Shown: positions 36,784 to 47,084 of the stretch, one piece after another
Layout of the letters: the number at the start of each line of letters is the position of its first letter
Position numbering within the stretch: position 1 is the first letter of the stretch
Source of the DNA: Salinimonas chungwhensis DSM 16280
GTDB lineage: Bacteria > Pseudomonadota > Gammaproteobacteria > Enterobacterales > Alteromonadaceae
Length of the DNA: 64,000 bases
NCBI RefSeq assembly: GCF_000378185.1
Contig: NZ_KB899376.1
Span: forward strand, 851,748 to 915,747
Reading direction: 5' to 3'
Program-made: the position numbers and the translations under genes
The notes under the pieces: generated by a model
What the model saw: the letters and a program-made list of their open reading frames with translations, nothing else
What the model was told of the DNA's origin: nothing
The model's database searches: none

Positions 36784-39700
36784 CTATCTTCCAAGCTTAA
36801 CCAGCAGCGTGCGCGCTTCCTCCTGTTGCTCATCACTTCCCTTCTCGACCACTTCTGTGAGCAGCTCCCGGGCAGAGGGTACATCGTCCATTTCAATATA
36901 CACTCTGGCTAAATCAAGATTAGCGCTTTGCCCTGCGTCTTTATCAATGTCGATAACATCCACATCATCACTAACACCACTGAACTCTGACAGGCTTACA
37001 TCTAGATCAAGTGGCATTTCTTCAAACTGCGAATCATCATCCATTGATTCATCCAGTAGTGTGTCTACATCCAGAAACCCCTCTTCGCGAGTGTCTTCTT
37101 CGCTTTTACTCAGATCGGGATCATTTAGCAGGGTGGCCAGATCCAAATCAGGATTATCCAGTTTGAGCTCGTCTTCAGAAACGTTGCTAGTTGTCTTGTC
37201 TTCTGTCGGGCTCATTTCATCCAGCAGTTCATCAAACTCTGAGGATTCCAGCTCGTCAAAAAGATGCTGACTGTCCTTTTTATTTTCGGTTAACCAATCA
37301 TCGAGCCCCGGAACATCTTTAAGATCATTAATTTCGTAACTGCCTGACTCAGGCACTACGCCATCGGTTTCTTGCTCAAGAGAAAATTCATCAATATCAG
37401 CGGCTTCACTGTCATAATCAACATCCAGTACGCTATCATCAAAGTCACGTTTTGACGGCGTACTGGCAGGTTCTTCAGGGGCATTCGACGTAACGCTGTC
37501 AGCAAAGCTTGGTATATCATCAATAAACTGTCGATCGAATTCAGCTAGTGCATCGTCTAATGGATCGCTGTCAGCCGCGTTCGCGTTATTGTCTGGTTCG
37601 GCCGCCACAGTATCATTATGCAAAAGACTGTCAGGTTCACTACCTGTTTCATCGACCGTGACAGAATCGTCATTTTCTGCCAGTGCGTCTTGTGACACAG
37701 TGTCTTCATGATTTTCAGTTTCTTCATCACTTATTAAAGAAGCATCTGGCTCAGTTATGTCAATCTCGCTGTCTTCGCCTTCTTCGTCGAACGCAGCATC
37801 GGCCGACTGCTCGTCATCGGTATCAGATTTATCCGGGATGGGGAGCGATTCAGTATCTTCAACTTCATTATCAGCAGGTTCGCTTATATTATCAGAAGAG
37901 ACTGAATCAGCAGGCTCAGCATTTGCTGGTTCATTAACCGTGGAGAGTTCATCGACACTGTCGTCAGCTTCATGGTCAGAGGCAGATTCATCATTATCTG
38001 GCTGTGCTTCGTCTGGTGCATTGTCAAAATGATCTTCTGTTTCATCATTATTTACTGCAGGAGCATCAGGCTCAGCGGTGACATTCTCGCTGTCGTCGTC
38101 TTCTTCGTCCAACCCAGCATCGACCGACTGCTTGTCATTGGTATCACGCGCATCTGAAGTGTTGGGCGATTCAGTATCTTCAACTTCATTATCAACAGGT
38201 TCGCTTACATTATCAGAAGAGACTGAGTCAGCAGGCTCAGCATTAGCTGGTTCATTAACCGTGGAGAGTTCATCGACACTGTCATCAGCTTCATGGCCAG
38301 AGGCAGATTCATCATTATCTGGCTGTGCTTCGTCTGGTGCAGTGTCAAAATGATCTTCTGTTTCATCATTATTTACTGCAGGAGCATCAGGCTCAGCGGT
38401 GACATTCTCGCTGTCGTCATCTTCTTCGTCCAACCCAGCATCGACCGACTGCTTGTCATTGGTATCACGCGCATCTGAAGTGTTGGGCGATTCAGTATCT
38501 TCAACTTCATTATCAACAGGTTCGCTTACATTATCAGAAGAGACTGAGTCAGCAGGCTCAGCATTAGCTGGTTCATTAACCGTGGAGAGTTCATCGACAC
38601 TGTCATCAGCTTCATGGCCAGAGGCAGATTCATCATTATCTGGCTGTGCTTCGTCCGGCGCGGTATCATCCTGATTTCGCGTTTCCTCATCACTTACTGC
38701 AGTAGCCTCTGGCGCAGCTGCATCATTGTTGGTGTCTTCTTCCTCTGCGTTCGCAATATCGCCTGATTGTACACGTTCAATATCAGTATCATCAGCGGCA
38801 CTGTGCGACTCAGCATCTTCCAATGCATCATCACTAGCAGCCGAACTTGTTGCAGTTTCATCTTGCTCTGTACTTTGTTCCGGTGTATCAGCAGTATCAT
38901 CATTTTCGTCGCTGTCAGATGCCTGGTCAATTTCCGACTCAAGCTCAGCCAGAAGTTCATCGGTAAGCGGGTCGTCAATGGATGAACTCTCATCAGAGCC
39001 ATATGCAGCATCGAGCTCGGTACTGGCGTCATCGTCAATTTCCACACCTGACTCAAGCTCTGCCAGTAACTCATCAGAAAGCTCGTTAAGTTGCTGTTCT
39101 TCCTCCCCCTGCTCTGCGGTTAGCTCGGCTAACAGCTCATCACCAATAGGGTCGTTGAAGCTGGTTGTCGACTCGCCTTCCTCATCTTGTAGTTTTTCGA
39201 TAATGTCATCATCGAAAATTTCGGAACTTATCTCATCAGTTTCAATTTCATCAAGGTTAACATCATCGAGGCCCTCAGCCAGTTCATCAAGATTCTGAAT
39301 AGATTGGGGCGATGGTGATGTGGACATAGTCTCGAGCAGCTCATCGTCCGAATCATCTTCAACATCGGGTAAACCGCCCATCTGCTCGAGTTGGTCAATC
39401 TCATTAAGAATATCATCGGCCAGCCTATCCAGCTCTTCGTTTTGCTCGTGCACTTCTTTGTCCAGCTTTTCAAGCATAGACTCGTCCACATGGCCGCTAT
39501 TGATATCCAGTTTGTCTTCAATGCTTTGTTGCTCTTCTTCCAGCAGGTCATCGATGCTGATTTCAGGCTTGGCATCATCATCTTTTACCGCACCAGGAAG
39601 TGATGCGGCCTGTGGTATATCTTCCTCGGCCGGAGTATCGGACTGTTCATCAGACCCAGGGGCAGAGTCTTCCACCGTCGCAGTAAAGTCATCTTCACTT

Positions 39701-41022
39701 ACCGGTTCAGAAAATGTATTAGCAGCTTCTGAGTCGAAATCGCCAGATTCAGAGGGATCGTCGTCACTATCAGTGAGCGCGTCATCCGAGGATAAATCAA
39801 TACCGTCAAATTCTTCAGGCTCTGGAGACGTGGCAACATCATCATCATCGAAGAGACTGTCAAGTTCATCCTGCTCCAGCTCAGTGTCGCCGGTTTCGAA
39901 CTCCTCTACTATATTTTCATCTGGCACCAGCATGTCATCATCGAGATCAGAAAGACTGTCCAGTTCGTCGTCAAGTGCCTCTTCAAGCTCCGATGACAGG
40001 ACGTCGTCAAGCATTTCCTCATCATTGAAGAGCTCTTCATCGGATAAATCAGCATCATCCTGGGCTAATTCACTGGTCAGACTAGTTGAAAGATCATCAA
40101 TTTCAGCATCTGGCTCTGGTGCTGCGGGTATTTCCGAGGCGACGGCCTCGGTGGTGGCAGGCGCCTCCTTATCCCGCCGTTTAAGCAACCATGCACCTAG
40201 CCCTCCGGCCAGCAGTAGCGTTAAAATTCCCGAGCCAATAATCAGGCTGGCTGGCTGGCTGAGGGTAGCCATTATGCCACTGTTTTCCTGGGCCTGGCGT
40301 TGTGACTGCTCTTGTCTGACAATGTTAAGTAATTCTTTTTGCAGTGCTAACTGCTCATCCATCTGCGCCTGCACATCCCCTTCCACCTGGTCGCGCAGTG
40401 TCATCAGATCGGTATTAACCTGTTCTACCCTGTCATATAACTTACGATTTTCTTTAAGCAATGCTTCAACATTGTTTAAGGACATCGCGAACTGATCGCG
40501 CAATGCTTCGAATTTTTCGACCTGCTCGGCATCCAACGCATTTATTTTTGCTTCAATCTGATTCCGCGTATCTGAAAGCTCCTCCTGATTAACCAAAGGA
40601 ACAGTTGGCTTGATGTTGTTGGCCGGCTCTTTTGCCAGTTGGGTAAACTGCGCATCATCCTTGTCAGCCCGTTGTTTTGCCCGGGCTTTGTCTATTCGCG
40701 CAATATACCGTTCAGAGGGAAGGCGCAACGTGGCACCATCTACCAGCAGATTGAAGTTGTTTTGTTCAAATGCCTGCGGATTTAGCTGGTAAATAGCCTG
40801 CATAACCTGATACACAGACAAATCTGGATTTTGTCTGTAGCGACTGGCAATGCGCCATAATGTGTCTTGTTCATCAATAGGCCCGTAGGTTGCGCCAGAA
40901 TATTGATCAGTAGCATCTTTGGGGCCACGCAGCTGGGTCTGTCTCTGTTGAGCATCCACATTTGTGGCAGGGAAACTGCCGAGTAAAAGCAGTACAACCA
41001 AACCCGTAAAATGCAATTTCAT
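36784..41022 (-). CDS. fimV: FimV-like peptidoglycan-binding hub protein, very acidic with internal repeats
   Basis: About 1412 residues. Order: signal peptide (MKLHFTGLVVLLLLGSFP), LysM-like module (QDTLWRIASRYRQNPDLSVY), coiled coil near 150-250, a membrane helix LIIGSGILTLLLAGGLGAWL followed by KRRD, a cytoplasmic region of about 1000 residues dominated by Asp, Glu and Ser, then a C-terminal FimV TPR-like domain (NLDLARVYIEMDDVPSAREL). FimV scaffolds polar and type IV pilus functions. I choose the ATG at 41022 (AGGAACGCT upstream), not 41055. The acidic region holds three tandem 107-residue repeats, two nearly identical. Gene context between asd and truA is canonical. Confidence 0.92.
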   Translation of the reverse strand: MKLHFTGLVVLLLLGSFPATNVDAQQRQTQLRGPKDATDQYSGATYGPIDEQDTLWRIASRYRQNPDLSVYQVMQAIYQLNPQAFEQNNFNLLVDGATLRLPSERYIARIDKARAKQRADKDDAQFTQLAKEPANNIKPTVPLVNQEELSDTRNQIEAKINALDAEQVEKFEALRDQFAMSLNNVEALLKENRKLYDRVEQVNTDLMTLRDQVEGDVQAQMDEQLALQKELLNIVRQEQSQRQAQENSGIMATLSQPASLIIGSGILTLLLAGGLGAWLLKRRDKEAPATTEAVASEIPAAPEPDAEIDDLSTSLTSELAQDDADLSDEELFNDEEMLDDVLSSELEEALDDELDSLSDLDDDMLVPDENIVEEFETGDTELEQDELDSLFDDDDVATSPEPEEFDGIDLSSDDALTDSDDDPSESGDFDSEAANTFSEPVSEDDFTATVEDSAPGSDEQSDTPAEEDIPQAASLPGAVKDDDAKPEISIDDLLEEEQQSIEDKLDINSGHVDESMLEKLDKEVHEQNEELDRLADDILNEIDQLEQMGGLPDVEDDSDDELLETMSTSPSPQSIQNLDELAEGLDDVNLDEIETDEISSEIFDDDIIEKLQDEEGESTTSFNDPIGDELLAELTAEQGEEEQQLNELSDELLAELESGVEIDDDASTELDAAYGSDESSSIDDPLTDELLAELESEIDQASDSDENDDTADTPEQSTEQDETATSSAASDDALEDAESHSAADDTDIERVQSGDIANAEEEDTNNDAAAPEATAVSDEETRNQDDTAPDEAQPDNDESASGHEADDSVDELSTVNEPANAEPADSVSSDNVSEPVDNEVEDTESPNTSDARDTNDKQSVDAGLDEEDDDSENVTAEPDAPAVNNDETEDHFDTAPDEAQPDNDESASGHEADDSVDELSTVNEPANAEPADSVSSDNVSEPVDNEVEDTESPNTSDARDTNDKQSVDAGLDEEDDDSENVTAEPDAPAVNNDETEDHFDNAPDEAQPDNDESASDHEADDSVDELSTVNEPANAEPADSVSSDNISEPADNEVEDTESLPIPDKSDTDDEQSADAAFDEEGEDSEIDITEPDASLISDEETENHEDTVSQDALAENDDSVTVDETGSEPDSLLHNDTVAAEPDNNANAADSDPLDDALAEFDRQFIDDIPSFADSVTSNAPEEPASTPSKRDFDDSVLDVDYDSEAADIDEFSLEQETDGVVPESGSYEINDLKDVPGLDDWLTENKKDSQHLFDELESSEFDELLDEMSPTEDKTTSNVSEDELKLDNPDLDLATLLNDPDLSKSEEDTREEGFLDVDTLLDESMDDDSQFEEMPLDLDVSLSEFSGVSDDVDVIDIDKDAGQSANLDLARVYIEMDDVPSARELLTEVVEKGSDEQQEEARTLLVKLGR
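37745..38707 (-). repeat. Three tandem 321-bp repeats inside fimV
   Basis: Three units of 321 bp (107 codons) lie in tandem; boundaries are approximate. The two gene-upstream units (about 38066-38707) differ at only a few bases, while the third (about 37745-38065) has diverged. In protein each unit contains DETEDHFDTAPDEAQPDNDE, then SVDELSTVNEPANAEPADSV, then EVEDTESPNTSDARDTND. The unit length is a multiple of three, so copy-number change keeps the frame. Confidence 0.9.
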
Positions 41023-41343
41023 AGCGTTCCTATAAGCCCTCAAATGTGACGCCAACAGCGCTTAAATGGTGTATCCACTAAATATCGCAGGCGGTTGCAA
41101 TATTTCTGAGGATGCCAGATTGTCGTAAATCATTATGCTAAGTTGCGTCAGCCGGGCCTTGGTGCCCGGCTGACATTTCAGCCTTTTATTGTGGGAGTAC
41201 AACACAATAACCTGACAGTAAATCAGACTATAAACCAGTCGCTGCATTCAGGCTAGCAGCAACGGTATTCTGTCTATATATCAACAGATAACAGCGTATC
41301 ATTCCTATCGGCCGGCTGTTTGAAAAGTTTACCCTTATCTTAA
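41023..41343. other. Intergenic region between asd and fimV
   Basis: A 321-base gap that should hold the fimV promoter and the end of the asd transcript. It contains a clean 10-bp hairpin TCAGCCGGGC/GCCCGGCTGA (41147-41172, loop of 6). No T-run follows on either strand, so its terminator role is uncertain. No coding region is supported; the 61-codon frame 41062-41247 lacks any support. Confidence 0.45.
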
Positions 41344-42360
41344 TTACAGATAATCGCGAATTAACACCTCTGCAATCTGGATACTGTTAGTAGCAGCACC
41401 TTTTCTGACATTATCCGATACCACCCACATATTAATACCATTTGGATGAGAAATATCGTTGCGTATTCTTCCCACATGAACGAGGTCGTTGCCGCTGGCA
41501 CTGGAGACCTGCGTGGGGAAGCTTTCCGGGGTGTCATACACTTTGACGCCCGGGGCATTTTCCAGCAACTGCTTGACCTGCTCAGCATCTATGGGAACCC
41601 GGGTTTCAAGATGTATCGCTTCGCCATGACCATAAAATACCGGGACCCGCACCGCAGTGGCATTCACCAAAATACTTTGGTCACCAAGAATTTTCTGGGT
41701 TTCCCAGACCATTTTCATTTCTTCTTTGGTGTAATCGTTATCCATAAACGCATCAATCTGCGGAATGGCATTAAATGCGATTTGCCGGCTAAATCCATCG
41801 GTGTCGATCTCTTTAGCATTAAGCAACGCGGCAGTCTGGCGGGCTAATGCCTCCATTGCGTTAGTTCCCGCTCCCGATACTGATTGGTAGGTGGCGACAT
41901 TGATGCGCTCCACACCTGCTTCGTCATGAAGAGGTTTCAGCGCCACCAGCATCTGAATGGTAGAACAGTTCGGGTTGGCAATAATATTACGGTTACGAAA
42001 ATCGGCCAGCGCGTGGGGATTCACTTCCGGTACAACCAAAGGGATATCCGGATCGTATCTGAACTCCGACGTATTATCGATAACCACACAGCCAGCTTCA
42101 GCGGCGATAGGAGCGTACGTTGCCGAGACCGCTCCCCCAGCAGAGAAAAATGCAAGCTGAACCTGACTAAAGTCAAACCCGTCAGCATTAAGCACTTCTA
42201 TATCTTCACCCCTGAAATTGACTGTGCCGCCGGCCGATCGCTCACTGGCCAAAGGATAAAGGGTGTTGACAGGAAAGCCCCGGGCTTCCAACATCTCGAT
42301 CATCATCTGACCGACCAGACCTGTTGCACCTAAAACAGCGACATCAAAGGCTTGTGACAT
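41344..42360 (-). CDS. asd: Aspartate-semialdehyde dehydrogenase
   Basis: Converts aspartyl phosphate to aspartate semialdehyde in the Lys/Met/Thr pathway. The 338 residues open with NADP motif VAVLGATGLVGQMMIEML. The catalytic Cys is in NPNCSTIQMLVAL near residue 133, with substrate Arg/His in HVGRIRNDISHPNGINMWVV. In E. coli this chromosomal place (between pdxB and truA) is held by the usg pseudo-paralogue; here the active-site Cys is intact, so a working Asd is likely. pdxB lies 65 bases upstream. Confidence 0.93.
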   Translation of the reverse strand: MSQAFDVAVLGATGLVGQMMIEMLEARGFPVNTLYPLASERSAGGTVNFRGEDIEVLNADGFDFSQVQLAFFSAGGAVSATYAPIAAEAGCVVIDNTSEFRYDPDIPLVVPEVNPHALADFRNRNIIANPNCSTIQMLVALKPLHDEAGVERINVATYQSVSGAGTNAMEALARQTAALLNAKEIDTDGFSRQIAFNAIPQIDAFMDNDYTKEEMKMVWETQKILGDQSILVNATAVRVPVFYGHGEAIHLETRVPIDAEQVKQLLENAPGVKVYDTPESFPTQVSSASGNDLVHVGRIRNDISHPNGINMWVVSDNVRKGAATNSIQIAEVLIRDYL

Positions 42361-42425
42361 AAAAAGCGTTACTCCTGCTAAATAAAAAATAAAATAAGTA
42401 GTGGTTAGGGCGCTGTGTTATCAAA

Positions 42426-43574
42426 CTACAAAGTTTCAATCACAAAGCCCAATCCGGTTAATTGCCGCAATATTCCCTCGGAAACAACGCCATTAAGCTG
42501 CAATGTGTAGGCGTTAAACTCGCGTCTGACTCGATATTGCTTGCGATACTCTGAAAACTGACCTTCTTCTTTCATTGCCTGTCTGAATCCGTGGTCGTCC
42601 TCTGTCACAGCATACATTGACAACAATAACGCACAAAGCTCATCCCAGTTAAGTGCTTCCATAGATGGATTTTCAGCCGTAAAAGATATCGCCTCGGGTG
42701 CGACAAGAAAGTCATCAAGCTGCAATTTTACAGGCTTTTGCGCGTGCTCACAAAACTGTTCGTAAACCATTTGCGTGCCGCGTAATTTACCTTCCACAGA
42801 ATGACCCGCAGTATGCCCGGTCGCCAGCCAAAGGTGCGCTAATAAATCACGGTTTATATGCGGCTCATTCTGATAGACATCCAGGGCTACCAGGGGTGGC
42901 TGGCTCGATCGCAAACGCTGTAACAAAGCATTTTCATCAATCACTTCACCGCGACAGGCATTAATTAAAAGCTGTGAGCTGTTCAGGGCGGCCAGGTGCT
43001 TTTCGTTTAATAAGTTAACCGTAGGATGCAAGCCGTCTTTGACAAAAGGCACATGTAAGGTCACCACATCGCAACAAAGAGCCTCTTCAAGGCCCACAAA
43101 ATTTCGCTTATCTCCGTTTTGCTCTCGGGGCGGATCATTCAGTACAAACGCGATACCCAAGGCGTTAAGCAAATTCGACAACGCGGTTCCCACATGTCCG
43201 GCGCCAACAATACCAACCCGAATGCGGCTCAGGTCGAGCTTTTCTTGTTGATGGGCTGTCAACAGAATGCTGACAACGTATTCTGCCACGGCAATGGCAT
43301 TGCATCCGCCAGCATCATGCCAGGGGATACCCTGCCCCTGCAGGTATGTCTTATCCAGATGATTAGATCCAGCCGTCGCTGTTGCCACTAAGCGCAATGA
43401 TTCTGCCTGCTGCAGTAGCGTTTCATTAACGGGTGTTGTTGAACGCACTGCCAGATAATCACACCAGCTGACAGCGTGCGGCGTGACATCAGCGGCAGCA
43501 TAGCTTCTCGCCTCACCTAGCGTGGAGAAATATTCGCGGCCTCTTGGAATAGTATCTTCGTACAGAATCTTCAT
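42426..43574 (-). CDS. pdxB: Erythronate-4-phosphate dehydrogenase
   Basis: Second step of the DXP-independent pyridoxal phosphate pathway. D-2-hydroxyacid dehydrogenase fold: MKILYEDTIPRGREYF start, NAD motif VGIVGAGHVGTALSNLL near residue 120, catalytic Arg in NACRGEVIDENALLQRL, His in TGHTAGHSVEGKLRGTQMV. The C-terminal PdxB dimerisation domain (about 290-382) distinguishes it from other family members. The 382 residues match E. coli. Between fabB (terminator at 43625) and asd. Confidence 0.96.
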   Translation of the reverse strand: MKILYEDTIPRGREYFSTLGEARSYAAADVTPHAVSWCDYLAVRSTTPVNETLLQQAESLRLVATATAGSNHLDKTYLQGQGIPWHDAGGCNAIAVAEYVVSILLTAHQQEKLDLSRIRVGIVGAGHVGTALSNLLNALGIAFVLNDPPREQNGDKRNFVGLEEALCCDVVTLHVPFVKDGLHPTVNLLNEKHLAALNSSQLLINACRGEVIDENALLQRLRSSQPPLVALDVYQNEPHINRDLLAHLWLATGHTAGHSVEGKLRGTQMVYEQFCEHAQKPVKLQLDDFLVAPEAISFTAENPSMEALNWDELCALLLSMYAVTEDDHGFRQAMKEEGQFSEYRKQYRVRREFNAYTLQLNGVVSEGILRQLTGLGFVIETL

Positions 43575-43624
43575 AGCTATCCGGAATTTATGGGGGTGGC
43601 AAATAATAGGTTAAGTAAAAACAA

Positions 43625-43651
43625 AAAAACAGCGCACGGGGCGCTGTTTTT
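43625..43651. terminator. Intrinsic terminator downstream of fabB
   Basis: Stem AAAAACAGCGC/GCGCTGTTTTT with a 5-base loop, 23 bases past the fabB stop on the minus strand, where the stem is followed by a run of T. It separates fabB from pdxB. Confidence 0.85.
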
Positions 43652-43673
43652 GGTGTACTGACACAGCCAATAA

Positions 43674-44888
43674 TTATTTTTGGTAGCGTTGCATCACCAG
43701 CGTGGCGTTGGTACCGCCAAAACCAAAGCTGTTGGACATAATGGTGTTCAATGTCGCTTCTCTGGTCTGGGTGACGATATCCAGGCTCTCGGCCTGCTCA
43801 TCCAGATTGTCTATATTAATAGACGGGGCAATGAAATTATTTTGCATCATTAGCAAACTGTAAATTGCTTCATTAACACCCGCGGCCCCTAACGCATGGC
43901 CGGTCATGGATTTTGTTGCACTGATAGGAACATTCTGATTGGCAAATATTTCCCGTATAGCGGCCAACTCTTTAACATCGCCAACTGGCGTGGAAGTACC
44001 ATGGGTATTGAGATAGTCAATACTGGCATCAACATTTTGCATCGCCATCTTCATGCAGCGAATAGCGCCTTCGCCGGAAGGTGCCACCATATCAAAGCCA
44101 TCAGATGTCGCACCATAGCCGACGACTTCGCCGTAAATGGTAGCGCCTCTGGCCAGTGCATGTTCAAGCTCCTCAACCACAACCATTCCGCCGCCGCCAG
44201 AGCTGACAAAACCATCACGGGCTGTATCATACGTTCGTGATGCCACCGCAGGGTTGTCATTATACTTTGTAGATAACGCACCCATGGCATCAAACTGACT
44301 GGACAATGACCAGTGCAGCTCTTCACCGCCGCCGGCAAAGACCACATCCTGTTTGCCTAACTGTATAAGCTCCAGCGCATTACCAATGCAGTGTGCACTG
44401 GTGGCACACGCAGAGGCGATAGAATAGTTTACACCTTTAATCTTAAAAGGCGTCGCCAGACAGGCTGAAACAGTAGACGCCATGCAGCGTGGGACCATAT
44501 AGGGCCCCATGCGTTTAACGCCTTTTTCGCGCAAAATATCCGCTGATAAGACCTGATTTTCCGATGATGCCCCACCGGATCCGGCAATAATACCGGTACG
44601 CTCGTTGGAGATATCTTTTTCTTCAAGACCGGCATCAGCAATCGCCTGCTGCATGGCAATGTAAGCGTACGCCGCAGCATCGCCCATGAAACGCATGACC
44701 TTGCGATCGATATGCTCTTTAAAATCAATATCAATATCGCCCCAAACCTGACTTCTCAGGCCTTTCTCAGCGAACTGTTCCGAAAATGAAATTCCCGATT
44801 TGCCTGCTTTTAAAGAAGCAAGCACTTCATCTTTATTGGTGCCGATACTTGAAACAATACCAAGACCGGTAATGACTGCTCTTTTCAT
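43674..44888 (-). CDS. fabB: Beta-ketoacyl-ACP synthase I
   Basis: Condensing enzyme for unsaturated fatty acid elongation. The 404 residues carry the Cys-His-His triad: [19 protein letters not shown] near residue 163, [16 protein letters not shown] near 298, and [16 protein letters not shown] near 333. [16 protein letters not shown] starts the protein. AAAGGGTAA precedes the ATG. Divergent from mnmC, as in E. coli; the terminator at 43625 ends it. Confidence 0.97.
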   Translation of the reverse strand: MKRAVITGLGIVSSIGTNKDEVLASLKAGKSGISFSEQFAEKGLRSQVWGDIDIDFKEHIDRKVMRFMGDAAAYAYIAMQQAIADAGLEEKDISNERTGIIAGSGGASSENQVLSADILREKGVKRMGPYMVPRCMASTVSACLATPFKIKGVNYSIASACATSAHCIGNALELIQLGKQDVVFAGGGEELHWSLSSQFDAMGALSTKYNDNPAVASRTYDTARDGFVSSGGGGMVVVEELEHALARGATIYGEVVGYGATSDGFDMVAPSGEGAIRCMKMAMQNVDASIDYLNTHGTSTPVGDVKELAAIREIFANQNVPISATKSMTGHALGAAGVNEAIYSLLMMQNNFIAPSINIDNLDEQAESLDIVTQTREATLNTIMSNSFGFGGTNATLVMQRYQK

Positions 44889-45008
44889 AATTTACCCTTT
44901 ATCTGGATGGGCATATGGTAACGATTTTGATCGCTAAAGTGGTCTGCTCTTTAGCCCACTGTTCAGCAAATCGTCAGTAAGTTTGGTAAACACTATGCGC
45001 ACTGTATC

Positions 45009-47084
45009 ATGCACGCTATGATCATGCAGTCAAATCACTTACGCATGCAGGAAATTCGGTTGAAAACTGACCACGCAAAAGTACATTTTAATGAACAGGG
45101 TACCCCGGTTGCTGATGACTTCGGCGATGTTTACTTCTCCAATGACAGCGGCATCGATGAAACCATGCACGTGTTTATGGCCGGAAATGCATTGCCAGCG
45201 CGCTGGGAAGACCATGATCAGGCCCACTTTGTCATTGCTGAAACCGGGTTTGGTACAGGTCTCAACTGCCTGGTAGCCATGCAGGCATTTGCAGAATTTC
45301 GCAGGGATAACCCGCAGCACCCACTAAAACGTTTATTTATTATAACCACCGAAAAATTTCCATTGCAGCAGGAAGATTTAGCCACTGCACTGGCTCATTT
45401 CCCGCAGCTTGCAGCACCCGCAACAGCCCTGCTGTCGCACTACCCTGCTGCGCTACAAGGCTGCCATCGATTAGATTTGAGCGCATTTCATACCACGTTG
45501 GATATCTGGATGGGAGATATTCACACTACCCTGCCGCAATGGCATGCACCAGTCACTGGCCTGGTGGACGCCTGGTTTTTAGACGGCTTTGCACCCAGTA
45601 AGAACCCTGATATGTGGACAGCGGCATTGTTTAGTCAAATGGCCCGCTTATCCAAAAACACCACCACAGTGGCCACCTTCACCGCCGCCGGCGTGGTTAA
45701 ACGAGGATTGCTCGAACAAGGATTTGAGATATCTAAAACCAAAGGTTTTGGACGCAAGCGTGACATGCTTACCGCGGTTTACAAGCAAGATAAAGCGGCG
45801 GATGCAATGCGTTTTGCGCGAGACTGGCCTTACTACCGCTACGGCGGGCAACCGGTTCGTGCCGGCGATCACGTTGGTATTATCGGCGCCGGTCTGGCAG
45901 CGGTAAACTGCGCACTGGCGCTGACTAAAAGAGGTGTAAGGGTCACTCTGCTCACGCGCGGAGAAACGCTTGCTGACGGTGCGTCGGGTAATCGCCAGGG
46001 CGGCTTCTATCCCCAGTTACATGCTCAGGCCAATCCGGCGAGTCTTATTCAGGCCCACGGCTTTATGTATGCCGCGCGGGTGTATCATGAGCTTGCCCGA
46101 CAGCAGGACTTTGACCACAGTTGGTGTGGCGTACTACAGCTCGACTTTACCGAACAACAAGCCATTCGACATGAAAAACTTATGGATAAGTCCGCCTGGC
46201 CCAGCACGCTGGTCAGGCATGTGGAGGCTGATGCAGCCAGTAAACTGGCAGGTGTGCCTTTAATCTGTGGCGGCTTGTTTATTGCCACCGGCGGCTGGAT
46301 CAGCCCCGCCTCACTGGTTAGGGCAATGGTCACACAGGCGCAGCAATCCGGTCTGTTAACGGTTATCGGTAATAGAGAAATTACGCGTATAACTAATGGC
46401 GCCCCGGCTTGTGTGTATGCCGAAAAGCACGATGAATTTTTTGAATTCGACCATATTATTATGGCCACGGGGGCCGAAAGTATAAACACGATGCTTAATG
46501 CGTACCTGCCTCTGCGCCCTGTTCGTGGTCAGGTGGAAGCCATTCCACAGCAGGATACCAGATTAAGTCAGCTCAAAACGGTGCTTTGTCACAAGGGCTA
46601 TATGACACCACTTAGTCACGGCCGTCAGGCACTGGGCTCAACGTATGTTAAACAGGATATGAGTACTCAGGTCCGAGCCTCGGAAACTCAGCAAAATATA
46701 GCTACGCATCGTGCAGCGCTGGCCGATCACGATTGGATCCATCAGTTTGATACAGATGGTCAGGCCAGAGCTGCCGTAAGACTGGGGCTGCCAGACCATC
46801 AGGTTGCCTGCGGTGCATTGCCGGCGACCCTGGCGCAGCAACCTCAATGGCGAGAGCTTGCAAAAGGCAAACCTTTATCTGTGATGCCACTGGCTGAACC
46901 ACAGTCTGTCCACATGTTGGTCGGGCTGGGGTCACGGGGCCTGACCACTGCACCTCTCATGGCTGAAACATTAGTCAGCCAGTTATGTGAAGAGCCACTG
47001 CCACTACCTGAAAAATTACTGCAAGCTATCAGTCCGCAGCGCTTTTTAGTCAGGCAGTGTATTCGTAATCAACTGGATGATTAA
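45009..47084 (+). CDS. mnmC: Bifunctional tRNA 5-methylaminomethyl-2-thiouridine biosynthesis protein MnmC
   Basis: Final two steps of mnm5s2U34 formation. The N-terminal MnmD methyltransferase domain (about 1-255) has AETGFGTGLNCLVAMQAF and the catalytic-site segment VDAWFLDGFAPSKNPDMW. The C-terminal FAD oxidase domain begins at VGIIGAGLAAVNCALALTKR near residue 287, with DGASGNRQGGFYPQLHAQAN and GLGSRGLTTAPLMAE. At 691 residues it is the complete fused form. Several ATGs lie near the start (45009, 45018, 45024, 45042) and none has a strong ribosome site, so the start is uncertain. The end overlaps the convergent FlgO-like gene by 4 bases. Confidence 0.96.
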   Translation: MHAMIMQSNHLRMQEIRLKTDHAKVHFNEQGTPVADDFGDVYFSNDSGIDETMHVFMAGNALPARWEDHDQAHFVIAETGFGTGLNCLVAMQAFAEFRRDNPQHPLKRLFIITTEKFPLQQEDLATALAHFPQLAAPATALLSHYPAALQGCHRLDLSAFHTTLDIWMGDIHTTLPQWHAPVTGLVDAWFLDGFAPSKNPDMWTAALFSQMARLSKNTTTVATFTAAGVVKRGLLEQGFEISKTKGFGRKRDMLTAVYKQDKAADAMRFARDWPYYRYGGQPVRAGDHVGIIGAGLAAVNCALALTKRGVRVTLLTRGETLADGASGNRQGGFYPQLHAQANPASLIQAHGFMYAARVYHELARQQDFDHSWCGVLQLDFTEQQAIRHEKLMDKSAWPSTLVRHVEADAASKLAGVPLICGGLFIATGGWISPASLVRAMVTQAQQSGLLTVIGNREITRITNGAPACVYAEKHDEFFEFDHIIMATGAESINTMLNAYLPLRPVRGQVEAIPQQDTRLSQLKTVLCHKGYMTPLSHGRQALGSTYVKQDMSTQVRASETQQNIATHRAALADHDWIHQFDTDGQARAAVRLGLPDHQVACGALPATLAQQPQWRELAKGKPLSVMPLAEPQSVHMLVGLGSRGLTTAPLMAETLVSQLCEEPLPLPEKLLQAISPQRFLVRQCIRNQLDD

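Noticed and set aside
36743..40495. Long Ser-rich open frames on the plus strand opposite fimV (36743-37270, 38726-39298, 39320-40495 and smaller ones).
   Set aside because: They are the antisense of Asp/Glu-rich codons (GAT/GAA read as TCA/TTC); fimV is a recognised gene with proper start, domains and context.
41270..41292. LexA-like box (CTGT...ACAG) upstream of fimV.
   Set aside because: The spacer between CTGT and ACAG is 10 bases, not the 8 of a LexA site.
41344..42360. Naming this gene usg, as expected from the E. coli position.
   Set aside because: The catalytic Cys in NPNCST and the other Asd active-site residues are intact, so a functional aspartate-semialdehyde dehydrogenase is the better call.
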